A stretch of DNA of 64,000 bases from Amblyornis subalaris. Lineage: Eukaryota > Chordata > Aves > Passeriformes > Ptilonorhynchidae. Below are positions 21,786 through 33,400 of the stretch, piece after piece. The stretch lies in NCBI GenBank assembly GCA_018881555.1, contig JACAXG010000032.1:3174837-3238836 (forward strand), written 5' to 3'. The translations under genes and the position numbers were made by a program. Position 1 is the stretch's first letter, and the number at the start of each line of letters is the position of its first letter. The notes under the pieces were generated by a model. The model searched no databases. It was given only the letters and a program-made list of their open reading frames with translations, and was not told the origin of the DNA.

Positions 21786-24625
21786 CTTCTCCAAAATATA
21801 TCAGAACCTCTTTAATGCCTAATTAGGACACTGTCAAAATACTTCTCAACCCATGATTAGTCTCTGTAGAGTAACTAGTACTGTTATTCTCAAAACAGAA
21901 ATCTCTTTATTTTGCAGAGCCAAGGAGCGGAATTGAGCATGATTGCTCATCAGAGGAACCACATACATGTCAGACATGCTTTTACCCCACTGAAATTTGG
22001 AAATAAAATGTTTACTTGAAGGACCATATCTTCATAGGTGTTATTTAAAGGAGCATACCTGCACAGATGTTCGTTTGCTCAGAGACAAATGTAGTCGTGT
22101 TAATCATACATTTCCAACATAATCTTCTTAGTGAGGGGCCAGGTAAAAATTAGCAATTTTATTTAAATGTGCTCTCTTGGGATCACTCAATAGTCACCAG
22201 AAAAAGATGAAGGAATCTTCAGGGAGGTTTCATTCCACTCATTTCAGGGTGGAACTAAACAACATTTTGATGTGTACTTCCCTGCAAGGAGCACGTAGCT
22301 GTACATGTCAGACACTCGGCATTCAGAGGTGAACTTGACTTTTCAAACTCCAACATTAAAGTGAAAAATCCTTTTTTTCTATATATCATTATTAATGACC
22401 ACTAAAAACATTATATCTAGCCTCTGTTTCTGTTAAGAGCTTGATTTACAACAGCCCCTAGGACATTTTCTGCAGATTATGCTGACAGATTAATCACACN
22501 GTGTGTTAGCTAAATTTATGGCATACCATATCACATCTCCAACTTTAAGTGTATGAAGAACAGTTAGTATGCCTTAATCTTCTGTTTGAACACAGTTTTA
22601 ATTTGGGCTCTTCTAATGCTCTAGTATTTAAAAAAACAAATAATAAACCAGGATATATGTACCATAGTGATTTTGTAGCAGCTCATGTAGGGGTTAAAAC
22701 AAATGTTCTCATTAACTGTGTCAAAGATCAATCTATTCTACAGAAGCATGCAAATCCAATGGTGACAGGCACAATAAGTGATCTCAAACAGACCTGTGTG
22801 GGTGGGTCAGTGCACACACTGATGTCTTGAACCAATCTAGAAGTTCTGGGAGCATCTGATACACAAGTAGAACTTGTTGCCATCAGCAGTAATAGAGAGG
22901 GACACACATCTAACATCTCCACGGGGGACTACTGCACCATTCCTGAAAGCGAAACTGTCTGAAGGCTCCCAGTGTCTGAAGATGAACTTTATCAGAATAA
23001 ATAACATTAATTTGTGCTTGAGCAATGCTTGGTACCTTTTGGCCCTGGTGTTGGATGAGTAGCTCCTATGAGCTACTCTGGTATTATCATCCTCATCATC
23101 CTCAACCATGCTGCTGGGTTTTGAACACACACCCCACAATACACTTGAACATCAATATGGACTCTGTGAAAGGAGTTAGACACGGCCCTGATATCCATGA
23201 ACGTTACTCCCCCTGAAAGCTCTGGGAGTTATGTGTACATCTGAGGGCAGAGTTCGGACCATAAAGTTTAAGTACAAGCATCTGGGCACAATTTTCTCCA
23301 GTGAACAGGATTCCAAGTTTCTGTAACATCTGCTGTGGGAACTGTAAGTACTTTATATTAATGTNGTAAACTGCGTTAGCTATAATCACCTTTTTTAACG
23401 GGAAAAAATGCAGTCATCTCCACCTGGTGATTCCAGTGATGCAGACACCTGTCTACTAGGAATTGGACTGAGACCATCAACACATTTCACACAGGCAGTT
23501 GAAGGGCTAAGAGATGATAATGGCCTAAGGTTATAATTTGTAAGTGACCCATGAATGCTGGGCTTTTTCCAGCAGACATCATTGTCAGATAAGCGCTTGT
23601 TTCTCTGTAGGGACTCAGCTAGTTCTATCACTTCATATTTTTGCAAACTGTTTGGCTAAGAGATAACAAATGCATGTGAACACAGGAAAGGAAAGAATCC
23701 TTTAGCTGTGCTGTGTGTACAGAAATCTGAACTCTGCTGTAGAATCTATTCTTATTATTTTAATTGGTTTCCTACTCATGTATGTAAATATGTAGTAACA
23801 AATGGTTTAATGTTTCCCAATGCCATCAGTGGTTCTCTCAGCCGTTTGTGGTTTCTTGATGTTTGTTGTCAGTCTCATTATAACTCATATCTCATTATGT
23901 ATGTGATCTTGATTAAGGAGAAGTACTTGACTACAGTTTACGCTTACAGCTAATTTTTCCCATCTACCTAATTAAGGGAATAGTGAAAAGAAGCAGAGTC
24001 ACACAGCCCACAATCAGGTTATATTGCCTTCCATAGGTTGTTATTGATACTTGAGTCAGTCAGATTAAAAGAACCCGGAATATATCTGCACTATCACTTT
24101 TTTACTACAGTTGTAGAATGCAGAATATATGAAAAGCTGCAGTTGAACTCTAGATGGAGTTATAAAGGGCTAGGTATGTACCCAGATACATTTTAACTAA
24201 AAATAAATCCTGAAAGAATCTCTTTATTGGAGGAGGAATATTCTACTACTCCTGCTCCTATGCTAAATTTAGTTTCAAAACTGTCCAAAGGTCAATATTT
24301 CCAGCTGCATTTTTAAAGGATTACTTAGTGCTTGGCCTGTGGAAGTGAGTTGAAGCAAAAGTAAAATTTAGTGGCAAAATTTTCTCATAGTTTCCCATTC
24401 TTTCTGTGACACACTGTTGATAACCAGTTCCTATGAAAAGGAAGAATATATTTTGTGAAACTGAAGTGATTCAGACTATTTGAGTACAAAGCTAAATCAG
24501 GCCCTGATCCCTGATTCAGTACCAGCCTGTACCCTGGTCTGATGTCAGCATCGAGAGGAGGGGTTTCTGAATGTACAAGGGCAGCTGAATGGTTATATAC
24601 AGGTACTGTACATACAGACAGAATC

Positions 24626-24665
24626 TGTAAGGTGGAAGAATGAGTTGTAAGATGGAAGAACGCAT
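24626..24665. repeat. 20-bp tandem duplication
   Basis: TGTAAGGTGGAAGAATGAGT is followed directly by TGTAAGATGGAAGAACGCAT. This is a two-copy 20-bp repeat with four differences. Confidence 0.75.
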
Positions 24666-26295
24666 TGAAATCCCAGAATCCTATAAAAATACCACATGGA
24701 AATCTTTTTACCACCAGTAAAGTAGCAACCACAGAGTAACTTTCATCTGAATGGACACCATAATGAACTTCCTGCTGTTATAATCAGCCTCCCACAGAAG
24801 GATGGTGTGCAGGGGTGCACCATGTCTGTGAAACCTCAGGGAGAATCTCNTCTGCAGTTGTAGCTCTCAGGTGGCAGCACCTCGATGCAGTTTTGCCTTG
24901 TTGGATGAACATGAACTAGTTGTCAGGGATTTTTAACCATGCAGCATGTGTTTGCTAACTTGTAAAGCCAGGTAGCAGAAGCACTTCTAACACTTGCCTC
25001 TGAGTCAAGGGTTACTAGGCAAGATACCAATATAGCTGAGAAAGGTTGGTTTGCTAAAGCCAACTTAAAGTCAATATGGGAGAATAATTTTCCTCTGCTT
25101 CTGATTTTATTCCCACTGATTCCAGCTCCAAGCATTGAGATGGACTGATGAATGTATGTTTTTACTGGATAAGCAGGTAGGGGACTCACAGACAAATTCC
25201 ACCGAACTTTTATTTTTACCATACTTAAATTGTTGCTAAGGAGTAGGTTTCCTTCCATGCAAAATAAAATGAACTTGAATAAATTGAAATTCTCCAGCTT
25301 AAACTGCATGTTGTTAAGACTGCCTAAGAAAAGGTCTATTATTCTGCATCTTCAAGCAGTATGCCTTCAAAAGGAAAATTCAATAACTTGCTTTTTACCA
25401 CAAGAATGGACNGTAAGAAGAATAACCCATCAACAGCTTTAAACTCTTCAGTTGTTTGGATGTGAACGGCCTTCGAGAACCCTTCTGGATTCACCAATGT
25501 TGTGGGAACCTTCCACTTACACTTGGCTTGGGAAGTGTGAATTCTTATTTTGCAAAGAGCCTGGGGATCTTGCCAAAGCTAATATTCTGGGGTCCATATG
25601 TGTTAAGTGATCGGCAATTCTGGAACCCAGCAGCAGGCAGTCAAATTGGGGAAGCCTCTCAGAGACACTTCAGCCAAAGAAAGGAATTTGGATTTTTTCA
25701 GGAATAATTTTAAAGCAGAAAAATGGCCAAGGAAAGATCATTTGAATCTTGGAAAAATTTAAGACAACAGAACTTTTGTCCAGGCTATGTGCATCACAAG
25801 CTGTCTTGGGGGGCAATTTTCTGTGTTGCTGTAAGTGACAAGCACTTTCCTTAACTCTGACTGTGTAAAATGAAGAGTCACTGCACTCAGGATTGTGACC
25901 TCTGAGACCACAATAGAACATGTTTTACTAAAACTTTTCTACATCCATTGGAATGACTATATACAAGCTGGTGCAAGAATCCGGAGAGTGATAAAGCACC
26001 AAATATACACAGATGGTATTTGCCCATTCCTTACATATCAAGAATGCAAATCATTGTTGTGTATTTTTTAATGTTGCACCAGAATCTGAAAAATGCCTNT
26101 AACTGAAAAACACAAGCAACCCCTTGTCTTTTTGCTTTCATTTGTTCAGCAAAGCTCTAGGTGTTATCTCATATATAACTCAAGGGCTCATAGGTAGGAG
26201 AAAATAAGCCAGCCTACAGCATGCTTATAATAGCTCTGATTAATATCCTCAAAATAAGACTTAAATGATTCCACCATATTTACAAATGAGGTGGA

Positions 26296-26765
26296 ATGAG
26301 GTGCCCCACACTTCAAGAAAGACATTGAGGTGCTGGGACAATAAAGTTGGTGGAGTGTCTAGAGAGTGAATCATGTGAGGAGTGGCTGAGGGAGATGGGG
26401 GTGTTTAGCCTGGAGGAAAGAAGACTCAGGGGGACCTTACCACTCTCTACAACCACATGAAAGGATGTTGTAGCCGAGTGGGGGTCAGTCTCTCCTCCCA
26501 GACAACTGGTGACAGGATGAGGGAAAATGGCCTCAAGCTGTACGAGGGGAGNTTCAGGCTGGACATCAAGGGTGGTCAGGCATTGGAATGGGCTGCCCAG
26601 GGAGGTGGTGAAGTCACCATCCCTGGAAGTGTTCAAGAAGTGACTGGATGTGGCACTTAGTGCTGTGGTTTAGTTGACATGGTGGTGTTCAGTCAAAGCT
26701 TGGACTTGATGATCCTGGAGATATTTTCCAAACTTAGTGATTCCATGATTCTATCATTCTATGCA
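26296..26765 (+). mobile_element. CR1 LINE, 3' fragment, sense (~470 bp)
   Basis: The copy starts near TTCAAGAAAGACATTGAGGT and carries the sense CR1 landmarks AGTGGCTGAGGGAGATGGGG, TTTAGCCTGGAGGAAAGAAG, GGGGGACCTTACCACTCTC, TTCAGGCTGGACATCAAGGG and GGAATGGGCTGCCCAGGGAG. The tail reads GGTGGTGTTCAGTCAAAGCT, TTGGACTTGATGATCCTGG and AGTGATTCCATGATTCTATC. The wording is of the subfamily also seen at 58,400-59,505. It covers the last ~110 codons of the RT ORF plus the 3' UTR, with frameshifts and one undetermined base at 26,552; it cannot be active. Confidence 0.95.
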
Positions 26766-29150
26766 TAGCATTTAATTTGATCACACATAATAATATGCAG
26801 ATTGTTGTCAATGATGGTTGATAACAAAGTCCACTCTAGACAGCTCTGGTTTTCTGGCTTCCAGGAAAGGTGAATTGTTCTTAGAAAAATACTAATAAAC
26901 GTTAACACTGTCCCTGGGATCATTGCATGAAATTATGTTATTGTTACATGAAATTATTTTGATCTCTCTTTGTTGTAGTACATTTCAGTACATTGGTGTA
27001 GCACTTTGTAACATCATAAATCTTCAGGTAAGTAAAACTGGTATTAAACATTAAACATTACATATTTAGAATACCTAAAAAAACCTGGCCAGGTCATAAT
27101 GGATTTTGACACNCCTTCAACATATGTTTGATAGTGCAGTGCTAGAAAAAAAAACCACTTAGCATTGAAGTTTCAGTTTGTTTGATCTGTGGTGACTGTT
27201 TAAAGTGAAAAGTAAATATCTCAGTGGTTCCTCAAGATGGCAGTTTTCTTAACAACNGATGTATTCTGTGTAAAATACAATGGCACTGACTTAGCAAGGT
27301 TTGACATATATAATTCCATTAAAATGTATGGCTTCATCAAACAAAAACATGTCTCTTCTTAGTTAACTCCTCAAGNGTGAGGAATACTTCTACTATGGAA
27401 AGAGTCAGTGGTTTTCAAGAGAAGTTGGTGTAAACAGGGTATCAAGAGGAAGGGCCAGCAAGCAGATGGTCTTCTTCTGACTTCTCATTTCAGAGCTACT
27501 GTAGCAGGTGTTGAAAACGCTTTGCATTCTCCTGATGTAATAATGAGGGGAAAACAGACCTTTAGGAAAACCACAGAAAAGAGTAATGACTGTATATTCT
27601 GTCATGTATCAGTGGGAAACGTTCAAAAATGCAATTCCTTTCATGGAACTGATTAATATTTCAAACAAATGTGTGGCGCACAAAGGAGATGTGGCTATTC
27701 ACAGTGGCTATAAATTACTGCAAATTACTCCAGAGAAAGGTCTGGGAAATGAACCACACTTTTCACAAGGGCCAGGATGTTGGCATGAAAATAGTTTGTA
27801 TTTACATTCTAGCATTTTCATAACATCAGCTCAAGCCATTTCAGAGTAAGTGTTCTTCCGATTTTGTGGGATTGCAGCCTCGTGTTTTCCATTCCCTGCC
27901 ACTCACTACAAAGCAAGTGCCTTTACAAACACAGACACACAGAGCTGGGCAAACACAAACACACGTTGCATCCAGTTGCTAGAGAACATGTAGAATTCCC
28001 TGTCATGAAANAGCTATCAATATTCGAAATTTAAAAATTAATTTTTTTGTTCCTTTCCTCTGTTTTTAAATTTACTTGGGAAAAGGGGAAGAATGCAAAG
28101 AGTTTGAAGAAAGAGAGACTATATTCAGAGCTACAGCCCAAAGAGCTAAATTTTTTCAAGTCTGAAAACCAAATGAGATTCTAAATTTCTCCTCTTTCTT
28201 CAGAAAAAAACCCTGCTTTTATGGTCATGACTCCCCTTTCTGAGATCTAACATACACTCATGAGGTCAGCTGGCTGGAGAGAAGACACAGATCTTTTATT
28301 TTATTAACTCCATAAATAGTCAAATAAGAATGATTGTACTCAAGTTTCAGGAACATCTAGTTCACACCAGACAGGCTCAGTGTATTAACATTATAAATCA
28401 CATCCTTTAGTACTTTTCCTCACAGTATTTTCATGGTTAATCTTGTGATTTGAGTATCTGTCTTTACAACATTAAATATCTGAATAGGAAGGGTGCNGTT
28501 CACCGAACAGGCTAAATGACTGACACCAATTTTATTGGCATTTAAACTGATTGCAAGCTGATTAGTGTTCTGCATTTATTCTGATTGCTGGATTTCATTT
28601 ACTTGCACTTATCAGATTTTCAGAAATAATCTCAGATTTTGTAAGGCTGGTTTTGCATATCTGACTTGAAAAACTTATTTTGTGGACCTGCTGATGTATT
28701 TCCTGCTTTTGTTAACTTCAGTTGAGTTACAGCTGACTAAGGCCAAAACAACAAGCTCTACTCTTTAAAAAAGTAGAAAAATTATTAGATTAAATGCATT
28801 TAAATTAAGTGAATGTGAGGCATCAAAAATTAGTAGTCACATCTAAAATCTTTTAGAAATGAGCCCCATAGTTCTCTGAACTATTTCTTTATTTTTCTCT
28901 ACAGGGAAGGGTAGAGCTACAAACTCAAAATAAGGTCTCATTGGAATTGTCTTTTCTTACTATGAATCATTAGAATTTTATATAGAAAGAGTGGGATCAC
29001 ACAAATGTAGATATATCTAATGTAAATAAAGCAGGGAAAAGTCCAAATAAGCAACAAAATATGTGCTTTTCTGCATGTAGAAACCTCAAGTACAAATAGT
29101 CTGTGAGGGAAAATTAGAGAAGTTTCCCTTAGATTTGTCTCCTGGATATA
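26766..29150. other. Unique-looking non-coding sequence
   Basis: No gene and no recognisable repeat. The interval is AT-rich, with short chance frames only and several single undetermined bases (27,113; 27,257; 27,376; 28,011; 28,498). Confidence 0.6.
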
Positions 29151-29605
29151 ATCATAGACTCATAGCATAATTTAGGTTGGAAAGAACCTGTGGAGATCTC
29201 TAAACCAAGCCTCTACTCAAGGTAAGGTCAACTTAGATCGGGTTGCCCAAGTTCTTATCCAGTCAAGCTTTGAGTAAACTCCAAGGGTGGAAGTTCCAGA
29301 GATTCTCTGGACAATTTGCTCCAGCGTTTGGCCACCCTCATAGTGAAAAACTGTTTCCTAATATGTAATTGGAATTTCCTGAGGTTTGCACATCAGAATT
29401 TAATCGCTGAGCATGTCTGAGAGGAGTCTGGCCCTGCCTTCTCTGTACCATCCCATTAGACAGCTGTAGGCAGCAGAAGGACCCCAATTTCCCTTCACTG
29501 GACTTGCTCTAGTATGTCCATCTGTTTCTTGTACCGGAGAGCCCAGAACTGGATGCAGTACTCTGGATATGGTGACATAAACCCCAGATAGAAGGAAATA
29601 ATCAC
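29151..29605 (-). mobile_element. CR1 LINE, 3' fragment, antisense (older copy, ~450 bp)
   Basis: The + strand begins TCATAGACTCATAGCATAAT TTAGGTTGGAAAGAACCT, the antisense CR1 tail. It continues through GGGTTGCCCAAGTTCTTATC, GTGGAAGTTCCAGAGATTC, TGCTCCAGCGTTTGGCCACC and ACCAGAGAGCCCAGAACTGG-type blocks to AGTACTCTGGATATGGTGAC near 29,575. A stretch that should follow TTCTCTGTACCATCCCATTA is collapsed relative to other CR1 copies, so an internal deletion is likely. It is more diverged than the copies at 7.85 and 58.4 kb and belongs to a different CR1 subfamily. No intact frame remains. Confidence 0.9.
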
Positions 29606-30309
29606 CATTTTTATAGATATTCTGCCTTTTCTTGTTCAGCAAGACTGCTCAGAGAATAACAAAAACATGACAAAAAACTGACTTTTAGAAAAGCATTGAC
29701 TAATAAACTCAGGTGAGGAATGAACACGATGGCAGGGTAAAAACTGGGGAAATGGTGTCTCAGAAATGTGTGAACAACTTGGCAATAGGGGTTATTGCAT
29801 GTCCTAGATNTGCTTGGTCTGCTGACGTAGCCAAAGAATACTGTGGAGCATCTCAAGAATCCTTTTCCCTACCTTCCACAGGTGTTTAAATCTAGAAACA
29901 CTTAGTAACAGAGTCTAATTAATCTAAGTCATGAAGACCTCAGAGTAAAATTCATAATTAGTGTCCAACAAATAAGCAACTTCTGTCCTTCTGCCAGGAA
30001 AACTAAATAAATAAATCAATAAATAAACCAGACAGAATGTTCCAAAGATCTACAAATGAGGATTTTATTGGCCAAAGCAGAAAAATGTGTTTGAGTGAGG
30101 CAGAGTGTATTAATAACAATCCTTATCTTCCATCAGAGAACAGCTAGCTGGAGTGTCCCTGAAGGAAAGAGGCACATCTATGTGGTGGTCAAAGTGCAAA
30201 ACATCTTCAGCTTTACAGGGGGGAAAAGAGCATCTCTCACTCCAGTCCAGACCTAACCAGCAATCTGCGAAGTTGCATCACCCACTTCCTGTGCAATGCA
30301 TCACTTGCC
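29606..30309. other. Non-coding sequence with short AAAT repeat
   Basis: No gene is supported. The only structured element is a degenerate AAAT microsatellite at 30,004-30,027. One undetermined base lies at 29,810. Confidence 0.6.
30004..30027. repeat. (AAAT)n degenerate microsatellite
   Basis: TAAATAAATAAATCAATAAATAAA is an AAAT repeat with one interruption. Confidence 0.8.
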
Positions 30310-30430
30310 ATAAGAACAGATGTACTGGGTCAGGTCAAAAGTCCATCTAGTCCAAAATCCTTTCTCTGACAGTGGTCAGTAGCAAAAATGTTAGCAAATA
30401 GGTATGGGCAAAAATCAAAAGCAAGGATCT
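30310..30430 (-). mobile_element. Ancient turtle-type CR1 3' end (antisense)
   Basis: CATAAGAACAGATGTACTGG, GTCAGGTCAAAAGTCCATCT, AGTCCAAAATCCTTTCTCTG and ACAGTGGTCAGTAGCAAAA follow the order of a string (CATAAGAACGGCCATACTGGGTCAG...CCATCTAGCCCAGTATCCTGTCTCTGACAGTGGCCA) that I know from the antisense 3' end of CR1 elements abundant in turtles and crocodilians. The right edge is uncertain, as similarity fades after about 30,390. Confidence 0.6.
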
Positions 30431-33400
30431 GAACAGCCATGAACTTTGAAATCGAAATCCTCAGTCGGGTCCAAAATTATCCAGAGTTTCTATCCCTAAA
30501 ACAGGTCCAGTCAAATCCCTCCCACCATCACAAACTCTGTCTGACAGCACTGAATTCAGCGTGTGCTGGTGAGTGTGAGTGGAAAGAGGCAGGAAGTGAA
30601 GAGACAAATTCCACAGCTTGAACTCCATGCTTTGTAATAAACACTGCTTTTAAATCATTGTGGAATTAGCCCAAGAGAGTTGAATTGTTCTGCTGCTTGT
30701 GTCAGTAATCTATTAAAGACATTTACATACTTGCATAATCTTTCACTCCGTCTTTTCGTTTTCTGACCAGCTGGATAAATGTTGATAACATGGTAAAGAG
30801 TCCTAACTTTAAAAAAGCTCCATACCTCAAGGATGTGTGTTTATAGGATTATTGGACTTCTTCATGACCTAATACAAACTCTTCTGCCAAAGGATGAACT
30901 TGATGCAAAGGCCAAATTTTAACTGGAAACACCCTTGGTTTTTTTGCAGCAGAATGCCACACACTGTGTGTGGGAAGACTCCTGTCCAGGACAGCCTTGC
31001 GGGGATTACTGAAATATGAATGCTGTTCCTAAAGCACTGCACCTGAAAATACTCTGATCACTTACATAGTTGTGGATTAGGTTGATTAAAAATACATGTA
31101 GGCATCCATCCTCTGGATAACTGGGGTACATAGAGGAAACAGGATGCCAGAGGTACATAGGATATTCCAAACTGGTGGTTCTGGTACTGTTATTTACATT
31201 ATAACCATCACCACAGAGTTTCACTTTCAAAGATCACACCCATAAATCAAATCCAAGTGTGTTCAATTTGTTCACCCCCACCAGTAACGAGTGTCAGTCT
31301 TAACTCCAAGCACGAATTGTCTCCTCAGAATAAATCAACAAAATTCTCCTGTTTCAAACTCAGTTATGACCACAACGTTTTGCACCTGCAGCAATAAAGG
31401 GGCTTAGGAATGACATTTTTCCCAGAGAAAGCAGCTCCCACTATAGCAAAGCAAGGAAAGATCTGTTCTTATGAGTAAATGAGGGCAGGCAGGCATGGGC
31501 AGGGACAGGTCTCTGATTCTCCTTACCCCAAAGTGGCCCAAACAGGTTGGCCACAGGATCAGTAAGAGCATACAGGCATCCATTTCCTCAGAAAGAAAGA
31601 GGTAACACCTCTTCCTTCTGGGCAGGAGTAAGGTTTCAGTCCCCTAGTTGCCACTTATGCCCATATCTGTGTGTCGGTGTGCACATCTGTAAGGATGGCA
31701 TCTGTTCATGGTCCAGAAGATACCTTAGCACTGAGGTTTCAATTCACTGCTCATCAAAAGACACCTTCCAACAGCTTCCCTTTGTGCTGTTTCCACTCTT
31801 CTGCAGCTTTCAGGCCTCGGAGACTGACAACCAGACACCAGNAAGTATTTCAACAAAATGTTTACTAATGCAAAAAACCTAGCAGGAAGCCTTGAGTTTT
31901 TATGTAATACTCGTGAACTCAAATCAGTGAAAATTTCAGTTCCTCTATAAATGTTTCAGCCAGCTCTGAGCAATCCNTAGCTGACACTTCCTTTACTCCA
32001 GGAAGCACGGAGCAGCAACAAAGGTTTCAGTCCAAGCCATTACGTTCATAGAGCAACAACAGCCCCTGTGCCATGTGTCTGACTTCTNAAGGGCCGCTCA
32101 CTGCCCACCTGGCACGGCACTGTGCACTGAGGCTGCTCATGCTGCAGAGACAAAGCTCAGGAGTCACCAGGGGTAAACTTCAGAGCTGAAAGGCAAAGGA
32201 GAGGGACCTCTGCTCCAAAGGTCTCACCAAGGCACTGACGGGGCTGTTTGAGTCTCTGCTATAGTTCACTTTCCCCCCATGTTTTTGAATTTTCTGTAGA
32301 AGCTAAAGTTTTTCAGCNCTGTCCTTAACCACTCCATAAAAACAGTGGGGGATCGACTCGGCTTAACTTACATGAAGGGAACAGGGCTAGCTTTCCAAAC
32401 TGGCAGGCTCTCTCCTCCGCTTGCTGAAGCCAAGCGTGCTGCCAGCAAGCCCCAGGTGTGCGCCACATGAGCAGGTGAAGAAAATAAAAAATGTTTATAT
32501 GCATTGCGATGACAGTTCTGAGTCCATGTAAAGCAAAATACATGACAAGGAGTGTGGTTATCCCAAGACACCAACATTCCTCATGTGCACAAACAGGCAG
32601 GAATCCAAAGGCACTATGCCTTCATCTTGGAAAAATTCACTGGACTGTTGCTCTTTAACATGGATTTTTATTTCATTTTTTTAAAATTGATTTGTTTTCT
32701 CTGCTACACTTTTTTTTAAAAATACATTTTCCTCAAAATAAGCAGCAAGGAACTGCTTTACAGGACAGGATCTCATACTGCATTTGCACAACTGCCTGAA
32801 TTTAAGTGAGATCAGAATCAACCACAGACAGGTCCTTTCAAAAACACTAATTAAACTACCCTTTGAAACCAAAGTTTAAATTGGAATTGTCCCTGTGACA
32901 AAACCCTCCATGTTTATAGCGCTCAAACATGAAAGATCTAACATGCAGCTTCTTTTGAGACAGTACATGGCACTCGTGACCGATTCATAGGAAGTGTCCC
33001 AAGCTGACAGTCTGTTGATAAAAAGCTTATGTACAACCAAAGCCAAGTGAACTTTATGATAAAAAAGAACCTTGCACTGTGTTCCCGTGAGAGGAGGCAA
33101 GCATTTTTTTTCTTTAAAGAACTGTTTTGATTATATTTGTTGAGTATCTTGAACAAAACCTCTTCTCTTGGGCAAATGGGAATTCATATCATATTGATGC
33201 CAACATCTATTCATTTATGCACATTCTATCACATCAAAAAGATTCATCTTAGAAATATATGATAGATACGCCACAATGAGCAGATCAGACCACCAGAGTC
33301 TCTTCAGTACTTTAATGATTCCATGAACAGTGAGACAAAAGGAGATAAAGATGCTTTACATGTGACATGAGGAGAAGCGGTCTCAAATATTAAACCTCAG

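Larger units (their letters stand above)
18601..26295. other. Unique-looking non-coding sequence
   Basis: No gene is supported over about 7.7 kb. The interval includes a 54-bp tandem duplication (19,331-19,438), a CA/TG low-complexity block (19,899-20,006), an AAT-rich run (21,743-21,785) and a 20-bp tandem duplication (24,626-24,665). The longest frame, 128 codons on the minus strand at 24,923-25,309, shows no recognisable domain. Confidence 0.6.

Noticed and set aside
24923..25309. 128-codon minus-strand open frame
   Set aside because: There is no domain or splice or polyadenylation signal in a sensible place, and the length is not significant.
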